Shown piece after piece: positions 1 through 11,417 of a stretch of DNA of 64,000 nucleotides. The stretch comes from Aphrophora alni (lineage: Eukaryota; Arthropoda; Insecta; Hemiptera; Aphrophoridae), in contig OY740769.1 of assembly GCA_963513935.1 (NCBI GenBank), positions 106,867,762 through 106,931,761 on the forward strand. Direction: 5' to 3'. Position numbers and translations under genes: made by a program. Below the pieces are notes generated by a model. The model did no database searches, was not told the origin of the DNA, and was given only the letters and a program-made list of their open reading frames with translations. Each line of letters opens with the position of its first letter. Position 1 is the first letter of the stretch.

Positions 1-215
1 GTGTAAAGGTTTAAATTATATTTTAATGTTATTCCACATTTTGGACGAAACCTTAAAATGTTTCTATTTCCAATATTTAGCCGTGCTCAACAATCATTAA
101 TATATTTATTTCAAACACTATGCAAACAGTTTTTTAACTTTATACTTATATAACTATAAAGTGATTTGAAGTTAGTAATTTATTATTTTTGAATTAAATA
201 AAGGCTTAGACTTTA
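1..215. other. AT-rich intergenic DNA
   Basis: No open frame, splice-bounded exon or repeat that I recognise. Confidence 0.5.
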
Positions 216-690
216 TCCTATTGTATCTCCGTATTTCAGAAACGGGGCTTTATATCTCAGTTCTTGTGGCACACATAGTTAATGATTGATTTCTTGACAT
301 TCGGATTCGCCTTGCAGTTGCAAAACTGTAATTAGCATATGTTCTTATTGACATTTGACGCCAATTCATTGAGCTACAATGCGTAGAAGAACAAAGCTGT
401 TGTAAGTTGTACAAAATCTTCGCGTTGATAGAAAATAAACAGTCATTCCAACTGATAGAATCTGTTTGGTATTTTTGTTTATTTGTTTTTTAATGTTTAT
501 AACTTCCGTTGTTATGAACAGCGTTGATGAAATGTTGGAAAATAAACTGAATCCTGGACAATGATGAAATATTCCTAGAACGAGGGTGCTTTAAGGTTTG
601 TTTATCTTCTTCAGTGAATGTGAAAACTGAATGTTAAAATGAAACTACCCCGCCTCTTCATTATAAAGCAACGTAAACCCCATCTGCTTT
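216..690 (+). repeat. Dispersed repeat, copy A (about 470 bp)
   Basis: This stretch matches the reverse complement of 15,020-15,500 over most of its length. Shared blocks include the segment around 455-475 (ATTCCAACTGATAGAATCTG against its complement near 15,270) and the segment around 545-595 (CTGGACAATGATGAAATATT). By eye the copies agree at roughly four bases in five. There is no long open frame, so this is a noncoding mobile family such as a SINE, a MITE or a fragment of a larger element. No terminal motif or target duplication could be fixed, so the class is unknown. Confidence 0.7.
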
Positions 691-1194
691 GAACATCCTG
701 AATTGCAAATGTCCGGAGTTATTTTTGCCCGTGGTTATGTAGATTAACAAACTTATTGCCCATTTTAATGTATTTTAAAAATCGTAATCCTGTTAAGAAT
801 CATAATCTGTAAATGAAATTCAAAACGTGTGTTTTTGTCGGTTTGTGTTTACATAAACATCAGTCGAATTACAAATTCCTTAAATGTTTTATAAAGTAAT
901 AATTTCAGTACATTGTAATATCTGTGGTTTGTGGTTTATAATAATTCTAAGATTTGCTTTTACTAAGCAAGATTATTGATTTTAATATGATATTTGTTTT
1001 ATATTAACAAACATATTACCTACAGTGTTAATTTGTTGGACGCATTCAACGTTCCTTGCTGAATGGCATATAATAGATACTAAAAGAGACTTTTAATTTT
1101 TATAGTAACCGTTAAAAATCAATAATTTAAAATGTTTTGTTCGATAATAGGGAATTTTACTTAATTTCGTTGTTATTAAATATCAAAACCCACA

Positions 1195-1240
1195 AAAAAC
1201 GACGTTTCGATGACAGTCATCATCCTCCATGTTACCACAA
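1195..1240 (-). repeat. Fragment with recurring GATGATGAC..TCATCGAAACGT motif
   Basis: Read on the minus strand, the core GATGATGACTGTCATCGAAA is shared in looser form with sites near 15,635-15,690, 35,190-35,235 and 44,035-44,090. Each is followed by a weakly similar AT-rich stretch. This looks like the conserved end of a dispersed element family, but the family is not identified. Confidence 0.4.
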
Positions 1241-1413
1241 ACAAAGGTTTATAATAAACATTAATAATACCTCCATTTATATAAATTTTAAACCAGTATT
1301 CTAAGGAGGTGATTATGTTTTTCTAATCAAGGAGAATCAATTTAAAAAAATGATACTTGTGTATTATACGGACCCCTCCTACAATATACGTACATCAAAC
1401 AAGATTTATTTAA

Positions 1414-1451
<38 letters not shown>

Positions 1452-3794
1452 GCCTAATATAACCTATTTATGGTGATTCTTGCTACCACAAATATGATCT
1501 ACATTTTATTTTACTAAACACTTTAATATGTTAGGTTAGCCCAGGTTATGTTATATATTGAAATAGACTTATGAATTTATTCAGTTTCAAACCAACATAA
1601 GTTAATAAATCAGTAAATTAACAACACAAAGCGCTGTTAAATACAAGCAATGATTCTCGTAATAGTGTTGCAGTAGTACTGAGCTTGTAGTGGCTCAGTC
1701 TAGACTGGTAGAATTACCGGAATTAAAAGAATTTCAGTGAGGCGAATATACAATTTTTGTCATTGTTACTTTAAAACTAATTTGAGTTAATTTAAATCCG
1801 TAAATATAATTATAACTATTGTCGTTAAAAATATAAATAAATGATTGACTGTTAAAATTTAGGTATTCGAAGAAGGTCCAGAATTGTTGACTTCATCATA
1901 TTGTAGACGATTTTTTTGAATCAAGTCAAACCTTTCTCCTAACTGTGAGTGTGTGTGTGTGTGTGTTGCGCCTATATGGAGATGATTCAATTTGATTTGA
2001 TTATAAATTAACATTATGTTCACGTCAATTTTTATTATTGGCAATTTATTTATTTTGAAAATCTTAGAAATACCTGAATTTGCTTGAAGGCAACCTTTAG
2101 TTGAATTACGATTATAGAAATAGTACTTTTTTTAAAAATGGCATTCCAAGAATATATTTTTACGTATACAGAGTGTCTCACGAAGTTCGCCTAGCTCTCT
2201 AGGAATTCATTCTCTAATTAAAACAAAGAAAAAAGTTTGTAAAACATGTCCAGAAAATATTCAAAAATGTTTTATTTTTAGTCTTTTTTTGGACGTTATA
2301 GACAATTACCAAGAAATTAAATTTTTAGTTTTTCGAAGATAACTCTGTTATCTTTTGAGCTAGAGAAAAAGTAAAAAAAAAAAAAAAACATGTTGTTCGT
2401 AATTAAAAATATTTTTTCTTTTGTAAATGTTGTGTGAATTTATCGGTTTTGCGATATATGACGTTAAACATTTTAAACGGAGACCATTTGGAAAATATTT
2501 TAATTAAATTAAAGACGATAACATTACAGTCACCCTCCCACCCTAGCGGATACGAATGATGTCTCCTAATATCCGGCGCTAGCGTAGAGTTTGGTGAGGG
2601 AAATATTATTTTTGGAAGGTTTAAAAATTTATCATGATGGCAGATGGCACTGTGCCGAAAGGTCATAACGCCTACACAAACAGCCTATGTGCGCCCATAT
2701 CATCCCGTGTGTGCGAAAAAATATGTTAGATGCTGTTGGCAAAGGATAATTGGATTATTATTAGTGAAAATTTTAAAACAATATACAAATTTTACATTAA
2801 TAATTTAATCTAATACGTTTTCCTTTAAACGAAAATTTTGCAAGCATTGCCACTATTTTAATAGCATCAGTTTTATTAAATTGGCTCACAAATTAAAAGC
2901 GATTATACCACTAGTTTTAGTGAATTTTCGAACGAATTGTAGTACGTATCTATACGATACGTTTTTACCTTCATACTTTACATTGACTGGGTTTGCGGTT
3001 CTTGGAGCACATTGATTTTCTCATCCATAAATGAAAATTATATCAACGATCTGTTGTCAAGTATAAACTATTTTTAGGGACAACAACGGTAAAATAACAG
3101 AATTTGCATAACATAGTTCAGTAAACTAAACTGTACTGGTAAATCTTCAGAAATTTAGAAGATGTTAAATGTTTGAAATTATTTACTAGCTAGCAATTTA
3201 TAAGTTTTAAAATGTGAAACTAATGCATGTATCTAGATTTGGAAATCGAAGGTCTAATAAATTCGGTATTATTTTTACATCATCTCACACATTTATATCC
3301 ATTATTTGTATACATTGTAAAACGTAGTCCAAAATTAGGTTTGAGCTTTCTGTTAACCTCCTGAAAATCCTTTTAACTTACAAGGTTAAATATCAAAGTG
3401 TTAATACTCATCGACATATTAGTTTTCACATTTCTTAATTATGAAAATTAATTTCTATAATTATTTGAAGTTGAAAATACTTTAAAATAATAGAGAAAAT
3501 TAATATAGTTGAACTCGGACTGTACAAATTGTACAGTCAAATATGGTATACTTGATTCCCTTGCTAGTAATCTAAACATTTTAAAGTTGCAATCAAAGTT
3601 TAGTATTGCACTTATTACTTGCAGAAGATGGCTGAGAAATTAGTCTTTTATTAAATTTACTTTCTAAACGTACTTTGTTTTAATTATCTTTATCCTTGTT
3701 TTTTAGTTGTTTTTTTCCATATTCTGCATATCTTATATAAGTTTTAACTTAGATAATAAATGTATATAAATTATGTTTGTATTTATAGATAACC

Positions 3795-3798
3795 ATAT
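3795..3798. repeat. Left 4-bp target duplication (ATAT) of gag-only LTR element
   Basis: ATAT directly abuts the left LTR and is repeated at 9,367-9,370 immediately after the right LTR. A 4-bp duplication is usual for Ty3/gypsy integrases. Confidence 0.8.
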
Positions 3799-5545
3799 TA
3801 TAACAAACACTTTAGTTTGCTTGTTATACTTATTTTAATTTAATTTAATTTATTCTTGCCCAAACGTTGGTGCGCCAAATATAACATTTAAGACGTTATA
3901 TATATGTTTATTTAAGTTAATTTATTTATTTTGAATATTTTGAACAATAATTATTATTAGATATTAATAATTCAATATTATTTTAATTACCTGCTATATG
4001 TTTAGTTGTTCCTAAACTTGCAAAATGTGGAAATATAAATAACACACCTGACACAACGTATTACTTAAAAAACAAACCTTAATTTATTTAAGCAACATGT
4101 CAAAGAATCATAAAAAACGTACATCTATTCCATTAGTGTCTAAAATTTCTTCATTCACTCCACAAGCATTCCTTAATGTTATGTAATATACAAATTTATC
4201 TTAACTAATTGTCTTTCCTTATGCTAGACTTTATTACTAAAAAAAAACATCAAGTTTCCACAATTGGCGTTAATTTTTAATGAAATTAATCTGTAATTTG
4301 AATTACTTTTATTTTTTTTATACACAAACAATTATTTCCTTTACAAAATTAAACTTTATTATAATCTTTATTCAATTTGTTAGTTATTAATTTATTTAAT
4401 TAATTCTCTTATCTCTTTTTGGGGTCGTTAGGTTCTTTTATGGCTCAATTAAAGTGAATTATTTTAGAAAAATGAATTTATAATTTTAAAGTGAACAAGA
4501 ATTTTAAATTGTACTTATCGTTGGTACTGCTTTCCAATTTTGATCGACGAGACACTTTCCACACACAACACAACGATGGCTTTAAATTTGATTTAGATAT
4601 ATAAAAAAAACAAAACACTCCACACACTATCTCCAATAACTTAATCCTGGAATTCGGACTGATGATCCTCCTCAAATCTCCACTGGCGATGAATTAGATC
4701 TTCCGACTCTTCTCTCGAACAATTCTTCCAAAATATTTTAATCTGCTCCAAAATCTCAACAAACTTTTGACTAAAAACTACTAACTCTCTTTTCAACTTT
4801 GATTCAACTAATTAATTTTCTCGACGTATTGACACAGAGAACCCTAGTCTCGTGGTCAATCTAACTCCCTTTCTCTGTCCCACAGAATGCTCTCTGTCCC
4901 TAAGACCTCCTCTCACCACTCCAGATTCTAGACTCTTCTTCAAATTTTCGACGCCAAAAACCTCTCCCTTCTTCCCAAACTTTCCTTCGCTTTCACTCCT
5001 CCGATTCGCTCGCTGAATTCTCGATTTCTCCCCAGATGTTGTTCTTTTTTCCTAGTGGCTGTATTTTTTTAAAATTCGTTAGCTTTCACCATGTGGCTGT
5101 TTTCCGATTGGCCGACCTAATTCCTTTTGTCGGTTTCTCATGTTTTTTAGAAGTACCGTTATGCTTTCTAGCGTGTCCCATCAGGTCTCTCTCCCTGTAG
5201 ATTTCTCTTTTTTTTATACATCCAGCTGCGTGACATAAAATCTCCCTTTAGATACCGTTACAAATTGTTTAACGTTAACACGTGTACACTACAAGGTTAG
5301 CGAAACGGCTTCTTTTCTCTTTGCACGCTTTCTCTCCTAATTTGTTGTGCACAGATGTCCTTTTGGTTATTTTTTTGTTAAAATAATATTTTCTGTTACC
5401 AGATGATACTAGTTGTTCATTATTTTTCTATTATTTAATTTAGTTTCCCCTTTATATCATAAGTTACATGTAATTACTCATTTTTTTATAGAGATCGTTG
5501 TTATCCTTTATTTTATTATTTATTTGATAACGCGATATCGTTATA
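3799..5545 (-). repeat. 3' LTR of gag-only element (left copy)
   Basis: 1,747 bp, bounded by TATAAC and GTTATA as an inverted hexamer. It is essentially identical to 7,620-9,366. An open frame of 65 codons occurs in both copies (4,478-4,675 and 8,299-8,496) but has no coding signature and is probably chance. Confidence 0.92.
3858..3885 (-). other. Fossil LTR end plus primer-binding site embedded in the LTR
   Basis: On the minus strand this reads GTTATA, a 2-base spacer, then TGGCGCACCAACGTTTGGGC. That is the layout of a true LTR/PBS junction. It lies about 60-80 bp inside the edge of the present LTR and is repeated in the other LTR at 7,679-7,706. Either the LTR grew by absorbing an older boundary, or it captured the junction of a related element. 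Confidence 0.6.
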
Positions 5546-5935
5546 GTGTCCCCAGATTAAATTAATTTCCTGGTTTGGCTAAGAAATAAATTTAATCTTT
5601 GCCCGTGGAATTGTAAAACTATTTGTCCCAAAACCTTTTCCTACAATGCCATTGTTAATTGTGGTAAACCTCAGTGTTTGACAATGGATCCCTTCTCCAT
5701 TGTTCTCTTGTGGTATGTTGTTGACCATTTGTTTTTGGGTCATGTCTGCTTCCCCTTTGTTTATTTACAACGTCCTAACCTAGATTTCTTTATTTGTTTA
5801 CCCTGACATGTGTTATTTCTAATCTTATTTCCTAGTGATGATATGCTTTTAATAATCTACAATTAAACGTACCCCTAATCTTATCCTTATGTAAATATCC
5901 TAATTTATATGTAGTATTTCCTAATTTTTCTCTAA
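5546..5935 (-). other. 3' noncoding part of gag-only element
   Basis: About 390 bp between the gag stop and the 3' LTR, with no open frame. In sense orientation it has several ACAATGG/CATTGT words. It ends in a short purine-rich GGGGA stretch (near 5,549-5,553 on the plus strand) just before the LTR, the expected polypurine-tract position, though the tract is weak. Confidence 0.55.
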
Positions 5936-7477
5936 TTAAGTAAGGTCCTTCATATAATTAGTCCGACCGTTAGGCATCTGTTCCTTGACAACCCTCTTGT
6001 CTTGGCTGCCCGGGTCATTGCTCGTACTAGGTTTGTTTACGTTTTCCCTTTCGTTAAAAGGTCTACGCCCCTCTTCTCGCCATGTGGTTTGTCTGTCATT
6101 CGGTCGTCTACCCCAGTTATCTTGCCTACTATTGTAGTTATAATTTCCCTTTTCCTGGTAATTCCTTCTGTTTATTTCCGTTCCAGCACTCTCATTAATT
6201 TGCTCTATTCTAGCATGCTCAAATTCCATCAATAACTTTATGAAATCTGTTTTCCTTTTTATTCCTCGCGTAATTATTGCAATGAGCACATTTGGGTGGA
6301 AATGCTTCCCCGCTTTGTTTACTAATTGATCCTCCGTTAATGGTGGATTTAATTCCGAACATTGCAACATCAATGTCTCTACGTATGCGATCGCTTCTTC
6401 CCCCATTCTACCTCTGAATTTTCCAAATTCCAACTGATCCCTAATCTTGGCCTGGATTATTTCGTTGAAATATTTTTCCTTAAATAATTCTTCGAATTGT
6501 TCGAAATTTTGCACGCTTCCCCTATGCAAACGCCACCAGATATACGCGTCGTCCTTCAGGTACCGGTCGATCCAGTTCATATTGTTCCCTACCATATTCT
6601 CACTAATCTCCTTCATTACGCTTACGAATTGCATAGGAAACCGCTCCCTTCCTGAGAAACTTATGTTCCTTATTTCCGGCTCTTGTATATATCCCTCTCC
6701 GTTGTTTTTAACCGCTCTTAACCTTCTATCAAGCTCTATTAATTTCTTCGCGACCTCATCCGTCTTTTTCGCGTTTTCTTCCAGTTTAGCAGTATTAACG
6801 TCATTAAATTTTACACAGTTCTCCCGTATTTCTCCGTCTTTTTGCGCAAGTTCCTGTAGCCTAACGTCGACAACGATTCCGTGGTCCTCGATCTCTCGCA
6901 CGCGAATCTCGGTTTCCGCACGATAATCCTGGATTCGGTTGCCGAATTCTTCTCCCGTTTTCTTGACTTGTCCCTCGAAATTCGTCCGGATTTCCGCTAC
7001 CGTTTCTTCTACCGTTCGGACTCGATTTTCTACGCCGTCGCATCGTTCTTCTAATTTTTTGTTAATCCTATCCTCGACCTCGTTGATACTATTTTTTAAC
7101 TCCCCACGAATTGTTCCTAACATCTCCTCCTGTCTTTTCGCGTTTTCTTCCGCTAACTTCTCGGCTTTTTCTTCCGCTAACTTAGCTAACTTACGATTCT
7201 CCTCGGCCATTTGTCTTATCATTTCCTGCAATCCCGCCATACCGTCTCCTCCTACCTGTCCTACCGCTGTTTCTACCCTTGGATTCCTATCGCTGGTCCC
7301 CGCCCGGAATTCTACATTACCCTCAATTTCTAACCCTCTAATTTGTTCTACTTCCCCAATTTGATTCCCCTCTTCGCTGAAATTTAAGCTTTCGCTCCCT
7401 AGCCCCATCTGGTTATAAATTTCACTTTCATTGGCCATATTTGAATCTAATACTCTTTTCCTACTTCTCGTCAACAT
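5936..7477 (-). CDS. gag: Gag-like protein of non-autonomous LTR retrotransposon
   Basis: An intact 513-codon frame and the only long ORF in the element. Residues 1-78 are acidic and low-complexity. Residues 80-255 are Glu/Lys/Arg-rich with heptad character, predicting a long coiled coil. Residues 270-425 match the retrotransposon Gag core: a YIWW motif at 312-315, then the FEELFKEKYF helix at 328-337 and IRDQLEFGKF at 345-354. Residues 430-513 are Asn/Arg/Tyr-rich and basic, likely for RNA binding. There is no CCHC zinc knuckle. The start is the first ATG after the PBS-linked leader. The product should assemble into cytoplasmic virus-like particles. It has the same layout as the Gag at 56,243-58,078, which suggests common ancestry. 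Gag identity is confident; the element lineage is less so. Confidence 0.88.
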   Translation of the reverse strand: MLTRSRKRVLDSNMANESEIYNQMGLGSESLNFSEEGNQIGEVEQIRGLEIEGNVEFRAGTSDRNPRVETAVGQVGGDGMAGLQEMIRQMAEENRKLAKLAEEKAEKLAEENAKRQEEMLGTIRGELKNSINEVEDRINKKLEERCDGVENRVRTVEETVAEIRTNFEGQVKKTGEEFGNRIQDYRAETEIRVREIEDHGIVVDVRLQELAQKDGEIRENCVKFNDVNTAKLEENAKKTDEVAKKLIELDRRLRAVKNNGEGYIQEPEIRNISFSGRERFPMQFVSVMKEISENMVGNNMNWIDRYLKDDAYIWWRLHRGSVQNFEQFEELFKEKYFNEIIQAKIRDQLEFGKFRGRMGEEAIAYVETLMLQCSELNPPLTEDQLVNKAGKHFHPNVLIAIITRGIKRKTDFIKLLMEFEHARIEQINESAGTEINRRNYQEKGNYNYNSRQDNWGRRPNDRQTTWREEGRRPFNERENVNKPSTSNDPGSQDKRVVKEQMPNGRTNYMKDLT

Positions 7478-7600
7478 ATATCTCTATCTAATTCTCTTAT
7501 TCTAACACAATACACAATACACAATATATCCTACAACAATGTCTATGTCCTTATTCTATAATTTCTATGTTTAACAATTAAAACTTCACTTTTAATTGAG

Positions 7601-7618
7601 CCCTGCCGTTGAGCGCCA
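7601..7618 (-). other. Primer-binding site of gag-only element
   Basis: On the minus strand, one base after the 5' LTR, the sequence reads TGGCGCTCAACGGCAGGG. TGG pairs with the CCA end of a tRNA, as in Ty3/gypsy elements. The tRNA species cannot be assigned with confidence from memory. Confidence 0.75.
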
Positions 7619-7619
7619 A

Positions 7620-9366
7620 TATAACAAACACTTTAGTTTGCTTGTTATACTTATTTTAATTTAATTTAATTTATTCTTGCCCAAACGTTGGTGCGCCAAA
7701 TATAACATTTAAGACGTTATATATATGTTTATTTAAGTTAATTTATTTATTTTGAATATTTTGAACAATAATTATTATTAGATATTAATAATTCAATATT
7801 ATTTTAATTACCTGCTATATGTTTAGTTGTTCCTAAACTTGCAAAATGTGGAAATATAAATAACACACCTGACACAACGTATTACTTAAAAAACAAACCT
7901 TAATTTATTTAAGCAACATGTCAAAGAATCATAAAAAACGTACATCTATTCCATTAGTGTCTAAAATTTCTTCATTCATTCCACAAGCATTCCTTAATGT
8001 TATGTAATATACAAATTTATCTTAACTAATTGTCTTTCCTTATGCTAGACTTTATTACTAAAAAAAAACATCAAGTTTCCACAATTGGCGTTAATTTTTA
8101 ATGAAATTAATCTGTAATTTGAATTACTTTTATTTTTTTTATACACAAACAATTATTTCCTTTACAAAATTAAACTTTATTATAATCTTTATTCAATTTG
8201 TTAGTTATTAATTTATTTAATTAATTCTCTTATCTCTTTTTGGGGTCGTTAGGTTCTTTTATGGCTCAATTAAAGTGAATTATTTTAGAAAAATGAATTT
8301 ATAATTTTAAAGTGAACAAGAATTTTAAATTGTACTTATCGTTGGTACTGCTTTCCAATTTTGATCGACGAGACACTTTCCACACACAACACAACGATGG
8401 CTTTAAATTTGATTTAGATATATAAAAAAAACAAAACACTCCACACACTATCTCCAATAACTTAATCCTGGAATTCGGACTGATGATCCTCCTCAAATCT
8501 CCACTGGCGATGAATTAGATCTTCCGACTCTTCTCTCGAACAATTCTTCCAAAATATTTTAATCTGCTCCAAAATCTCAACAAACTTTTGACTAAAAACT
8601 ACTAACTCTCTTTTCAACTTTGATTCAACTAATTAATTTTCTCGACGTATTGACACAGAGAACCCTAGTCTCGTGGTCAATCTAACTCCCTTTCTCTGTC
8701 CCACAGAATGCTCTCTGTCCCTAAGACCTCCTCTCACCACTCCAGATTCTAGACTCTTCTTCAAATTTTCGACGCCAAAAACCTCTCCCTTCTTCCCAAA
8801 CTTTCCTTCGCTTTCACTCCTCCGATTCGCTCGCTGAATTCTCGATTTCTCCCCAGATGTTGTTCTTTTTTCCTAGTGGCTGTATTTTTTTAAAATTCGT
8901 TAGCTTTCACCATGTGGCTGTTTTCCGATTGGCCGACCTAATTCCTTTTGTCGGTTTCTCATGTTTTTTAGAAGTACCGTTATGCTTTCTAGCGTGTCCC
9001 ATCAGGTCTCTCTCCCTGTAGATTTCTCTTTTTTTTATACATCCAGCTGCGTGACATAAAATCTCCCTTTAGATACCGTTACAAATTGTTTAACGTTAAC
9101 ACGTGTACACTACAAGGTTAGCGAAACGGCTTCTTTTCTCTTTGCACGCTTTCTCTCCTAATTTGTTGTGCACAGATGTCCTTTTGGTTATTTTTTTGTT
9201 AAAATAATATTTTCTGTTACCAGATGATACTAGTTGTTCATTATTTTTCTATTATTTAATTTAGTTTCCCCTTTATATCATAAGTTACATGTAATTACTC
9301 ATTTTTTTATAGAGATCGTTGTTATCCTTTATTTTATTATTTATTTGATAACGCGATATCGTTATA
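7620..9366 (-). repeat. 5' LTR of gag-only element (right copy)
   Basis: 1,747 bp, nearly identical to the left copy, with TATAAC/GTTATA ends and the same embedded fossil PBS at 7,679-7,706. As the 5' LTR it should carry the promoter. No core promoter was confidently located in the AT-rich sequence. Confidence 0.92.
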
Positions 9367-9370
9367 ATAT
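9367..9370. repeat. Right 4-bp target duplication (ATAT)
   Basis: Matches 3,795-3,798 on the other side of the element. Confidence 0.8.
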
Positions 9371-10353
9371 ATTATCCTACAATATTATCTACAAAAATAA
9401 TTATACGCAGAATAACTTCGTAGTAAGCAATATTTATAGTAGGTTTTAGAAATGTTTTGATATTTAATGTTTGCCTTAAAAAATAGACTGAGGGTAAAGT
9501 TTTCCTTTAAAATTGCCGAAGATTTGTAAAGTATACAAAGTTACCTTGGTAGTGTTAAAAGGAACCGCGCGTTCAAGTCTTTGTTTGAGATGTACGTGAT
9601 TCTCTCAAGTGAAGTATAAAATTAGGACATCATGTGTCATTTCAAACACATATAAACACTACAATTATAAACATTGTAAACTCAAATGATTATGATTTGC
9701 TAACCTGACGTGAATTGTAAATACGTCTATCAAGGCATACAACGATATGCGTTAATAACAAGTCGTGGCTCGTTTGTTATTGTTTAGAAACGTAAAACAT
9801 GTTTCCAAATAAATTTATTCTTTCTTGGCTAAGTGCGTTTCACCGTTTAGTCATCTTTAGGCGTAACGAATGACATTGATCGTAGATAAAGATATTATAT
9901 TAAAATAAAACAATTATTCCATACAAAAAATTGTTAATATTTTTGCTGTGTTAAAAACCAATTGAAAAAAAAATATATATTGCCAGCTCGGTGCAGTGTA
10001 GATGCATTTTAAGATTTCGTTTTTTCTTTGGTTATGTCTTTCTATACAGTATGTTTCAGTTAAATAATCTTCCACTTGTACCACCTGCAAACTCGGGTCA
10101 TCCTTGATTCTTGCTTTAAGTCGAAGCACTTTTCACTGGGTATGAAACATCTCCTTATATACAAGAAGTATTTTTAGATCTGCTAATAAATAGGAGTAAT
10201 GCCACTTAAACTATAGAATAGTTTATTTTATTTAAAACACAGAAGTTTTCAATTACACAGCTACAATCTAAGCGTACATTATAAGACATCGAGAATATTA
10301 TATTTCTGCAAATTTCGAACTGTCAATGATTTGTTTTTTAGAATGATAATTAT

Positions 10354-10412
<59 letters not shown>

Positions 10413-11417
10413 CATGCAAATTGTATTAATTTTGTTAAATAAGTAGATAAAACATGTATTTTTTACAAAACTGCCATAAAGCAATAAAATTGTCGCAAAT
10501 TCCAGCACAGTGGAATGGACTTTGGGCAAATAGTCGTACCTATAAGTTAGATAGAATGTTTGTATCACGACATTAGCTATGCATTGCATGCAATAATAAT
10601 ACGGATTCCAGAGTTTAACACCCGAACTTTAAACACAAAATTTCTGTGTTTTTGCCAAATTTCAACTTTACTCTAAAATTCTCTACAAATATTTCATTCA
10701 GTTAAATATGACCGTTTATAGTTTATACATGTATTGATTTTATTACAGAAAAAAATGTAGTGGAATACATATAACAGTGGAAAAAGTGGACACAGATTTT
10801 GTAAATTGTTACTGAAAACTAAACATTCGTATTTATGTCTATATATTATTTTTTATTTATAAATCATGTTATATTGTGCTAACATTATAGCGTAGTCCAA
10901 GAGTAAAGCCAGTCATTTTATACGTGTTATATACATTGTGCCATACATACATAATATTGTTTATATATAAACGTGTGTGGTTTTATGAAAGTTTAAATAT
11001 CTCAAATATTGATTAAAATATCGAAACCATATTTGGCAAAGAGATTCATACTTTGTAAGGGTTTTATTAAAAGTTATAATTTTCCGTACTACCTTAATTA
11101 TGTTTAAGGAATATTTTGGAAAAAATGGGAGCAATTTGAAAGCGTGTATGACAGATATTTCCAAAATGATTAGTGCTAAAAGAAAAAAATGACGTTAGAA
11201 AAAATTATATATTGTTTTAACTATAAACAAATATTTGTATTATATCTTTATAAAAATTATCTTAATGCAAAATTTATACCAGTATGCCTGAGTATGACGA
11301 ATCGAAGAAACGTTCTTAGGTACCAAAGAAAAAAATTTATTTAAGGCAGATTCATAAGAGCATTAGTTTTTTTTCGAAGTATTCAAAAGACGTGCTTTCA
11401 AAAATGAATTACATATA
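9371..11417. other. Intergenic, AT-rich
   Basis: No supported gene. A (TA)n microsatellite spans 10,358-10,410. Short open frames (for example 10,356-10,589) only read through that repeat or AT-rich DNA. Confidence 0.5.

Larger units (their letters stand above)
691..3798. other. Intergenic, AT-rich, with short repeats
   Basis: No gene is supported. It contains a (TA)n run near 1,418-1,449, a (GT)n run near 1,947-1,964, a poly-A run near 2,372-2,387, and one copy of a recurring GATGAC/GAAACG motif near 1,200-1,235. The slightly GC-richer piece at 2,520-2,710 has a short minus-strand open frame (2,403-2,666) that resembles no family I know. Confidence 0.5.
3799..9366 (-). mobile_element. Young gag-only (non-autonomous) Ty3/gypsy-like LTR retrotransposon
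   Basis: Two direct repeats of equal length (1,747 bp each: 3,799-5,545 and 7,620-9,366) flank a 2,074-bp internal region, and ATAT is duplicated on both sides. Each LTR begins TATAAC and ends GTTATA. On the minus strand the order is LTR, PBS, a single gag ORF, about 390 bp of noncoding DNA, LTR. There is no protease, RT, RNase H or integrase, so movement would need enzymes from another element. I found only one difference between the LTRs (C/T near 4,159 against 7,979), which implies very recent insertion. The arrangement resembles the TR-GAG class of gag-only elements described in plants. The missing pol and the intact 513-codon gag are seen directly; trans-mobilisation is inferred. Confidence 0.9.

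Noticed and set aside
4478..4675. 65-codon minus-strand frame present twice (also 8,299-8,496)
   Set aside because: It is duplicated only because it lies in both LTRs; no domain or coding signature.
6002..7364. Plus-strand open frames opposite the gag gene
   Set aside because: Antisense shadows of the minus-strand gag.
10356..10589. Minus-strand frame ending in a long YI repeat (also 30,446-30,637)
   Set aside because: It reads through (TA)n microsatellites.
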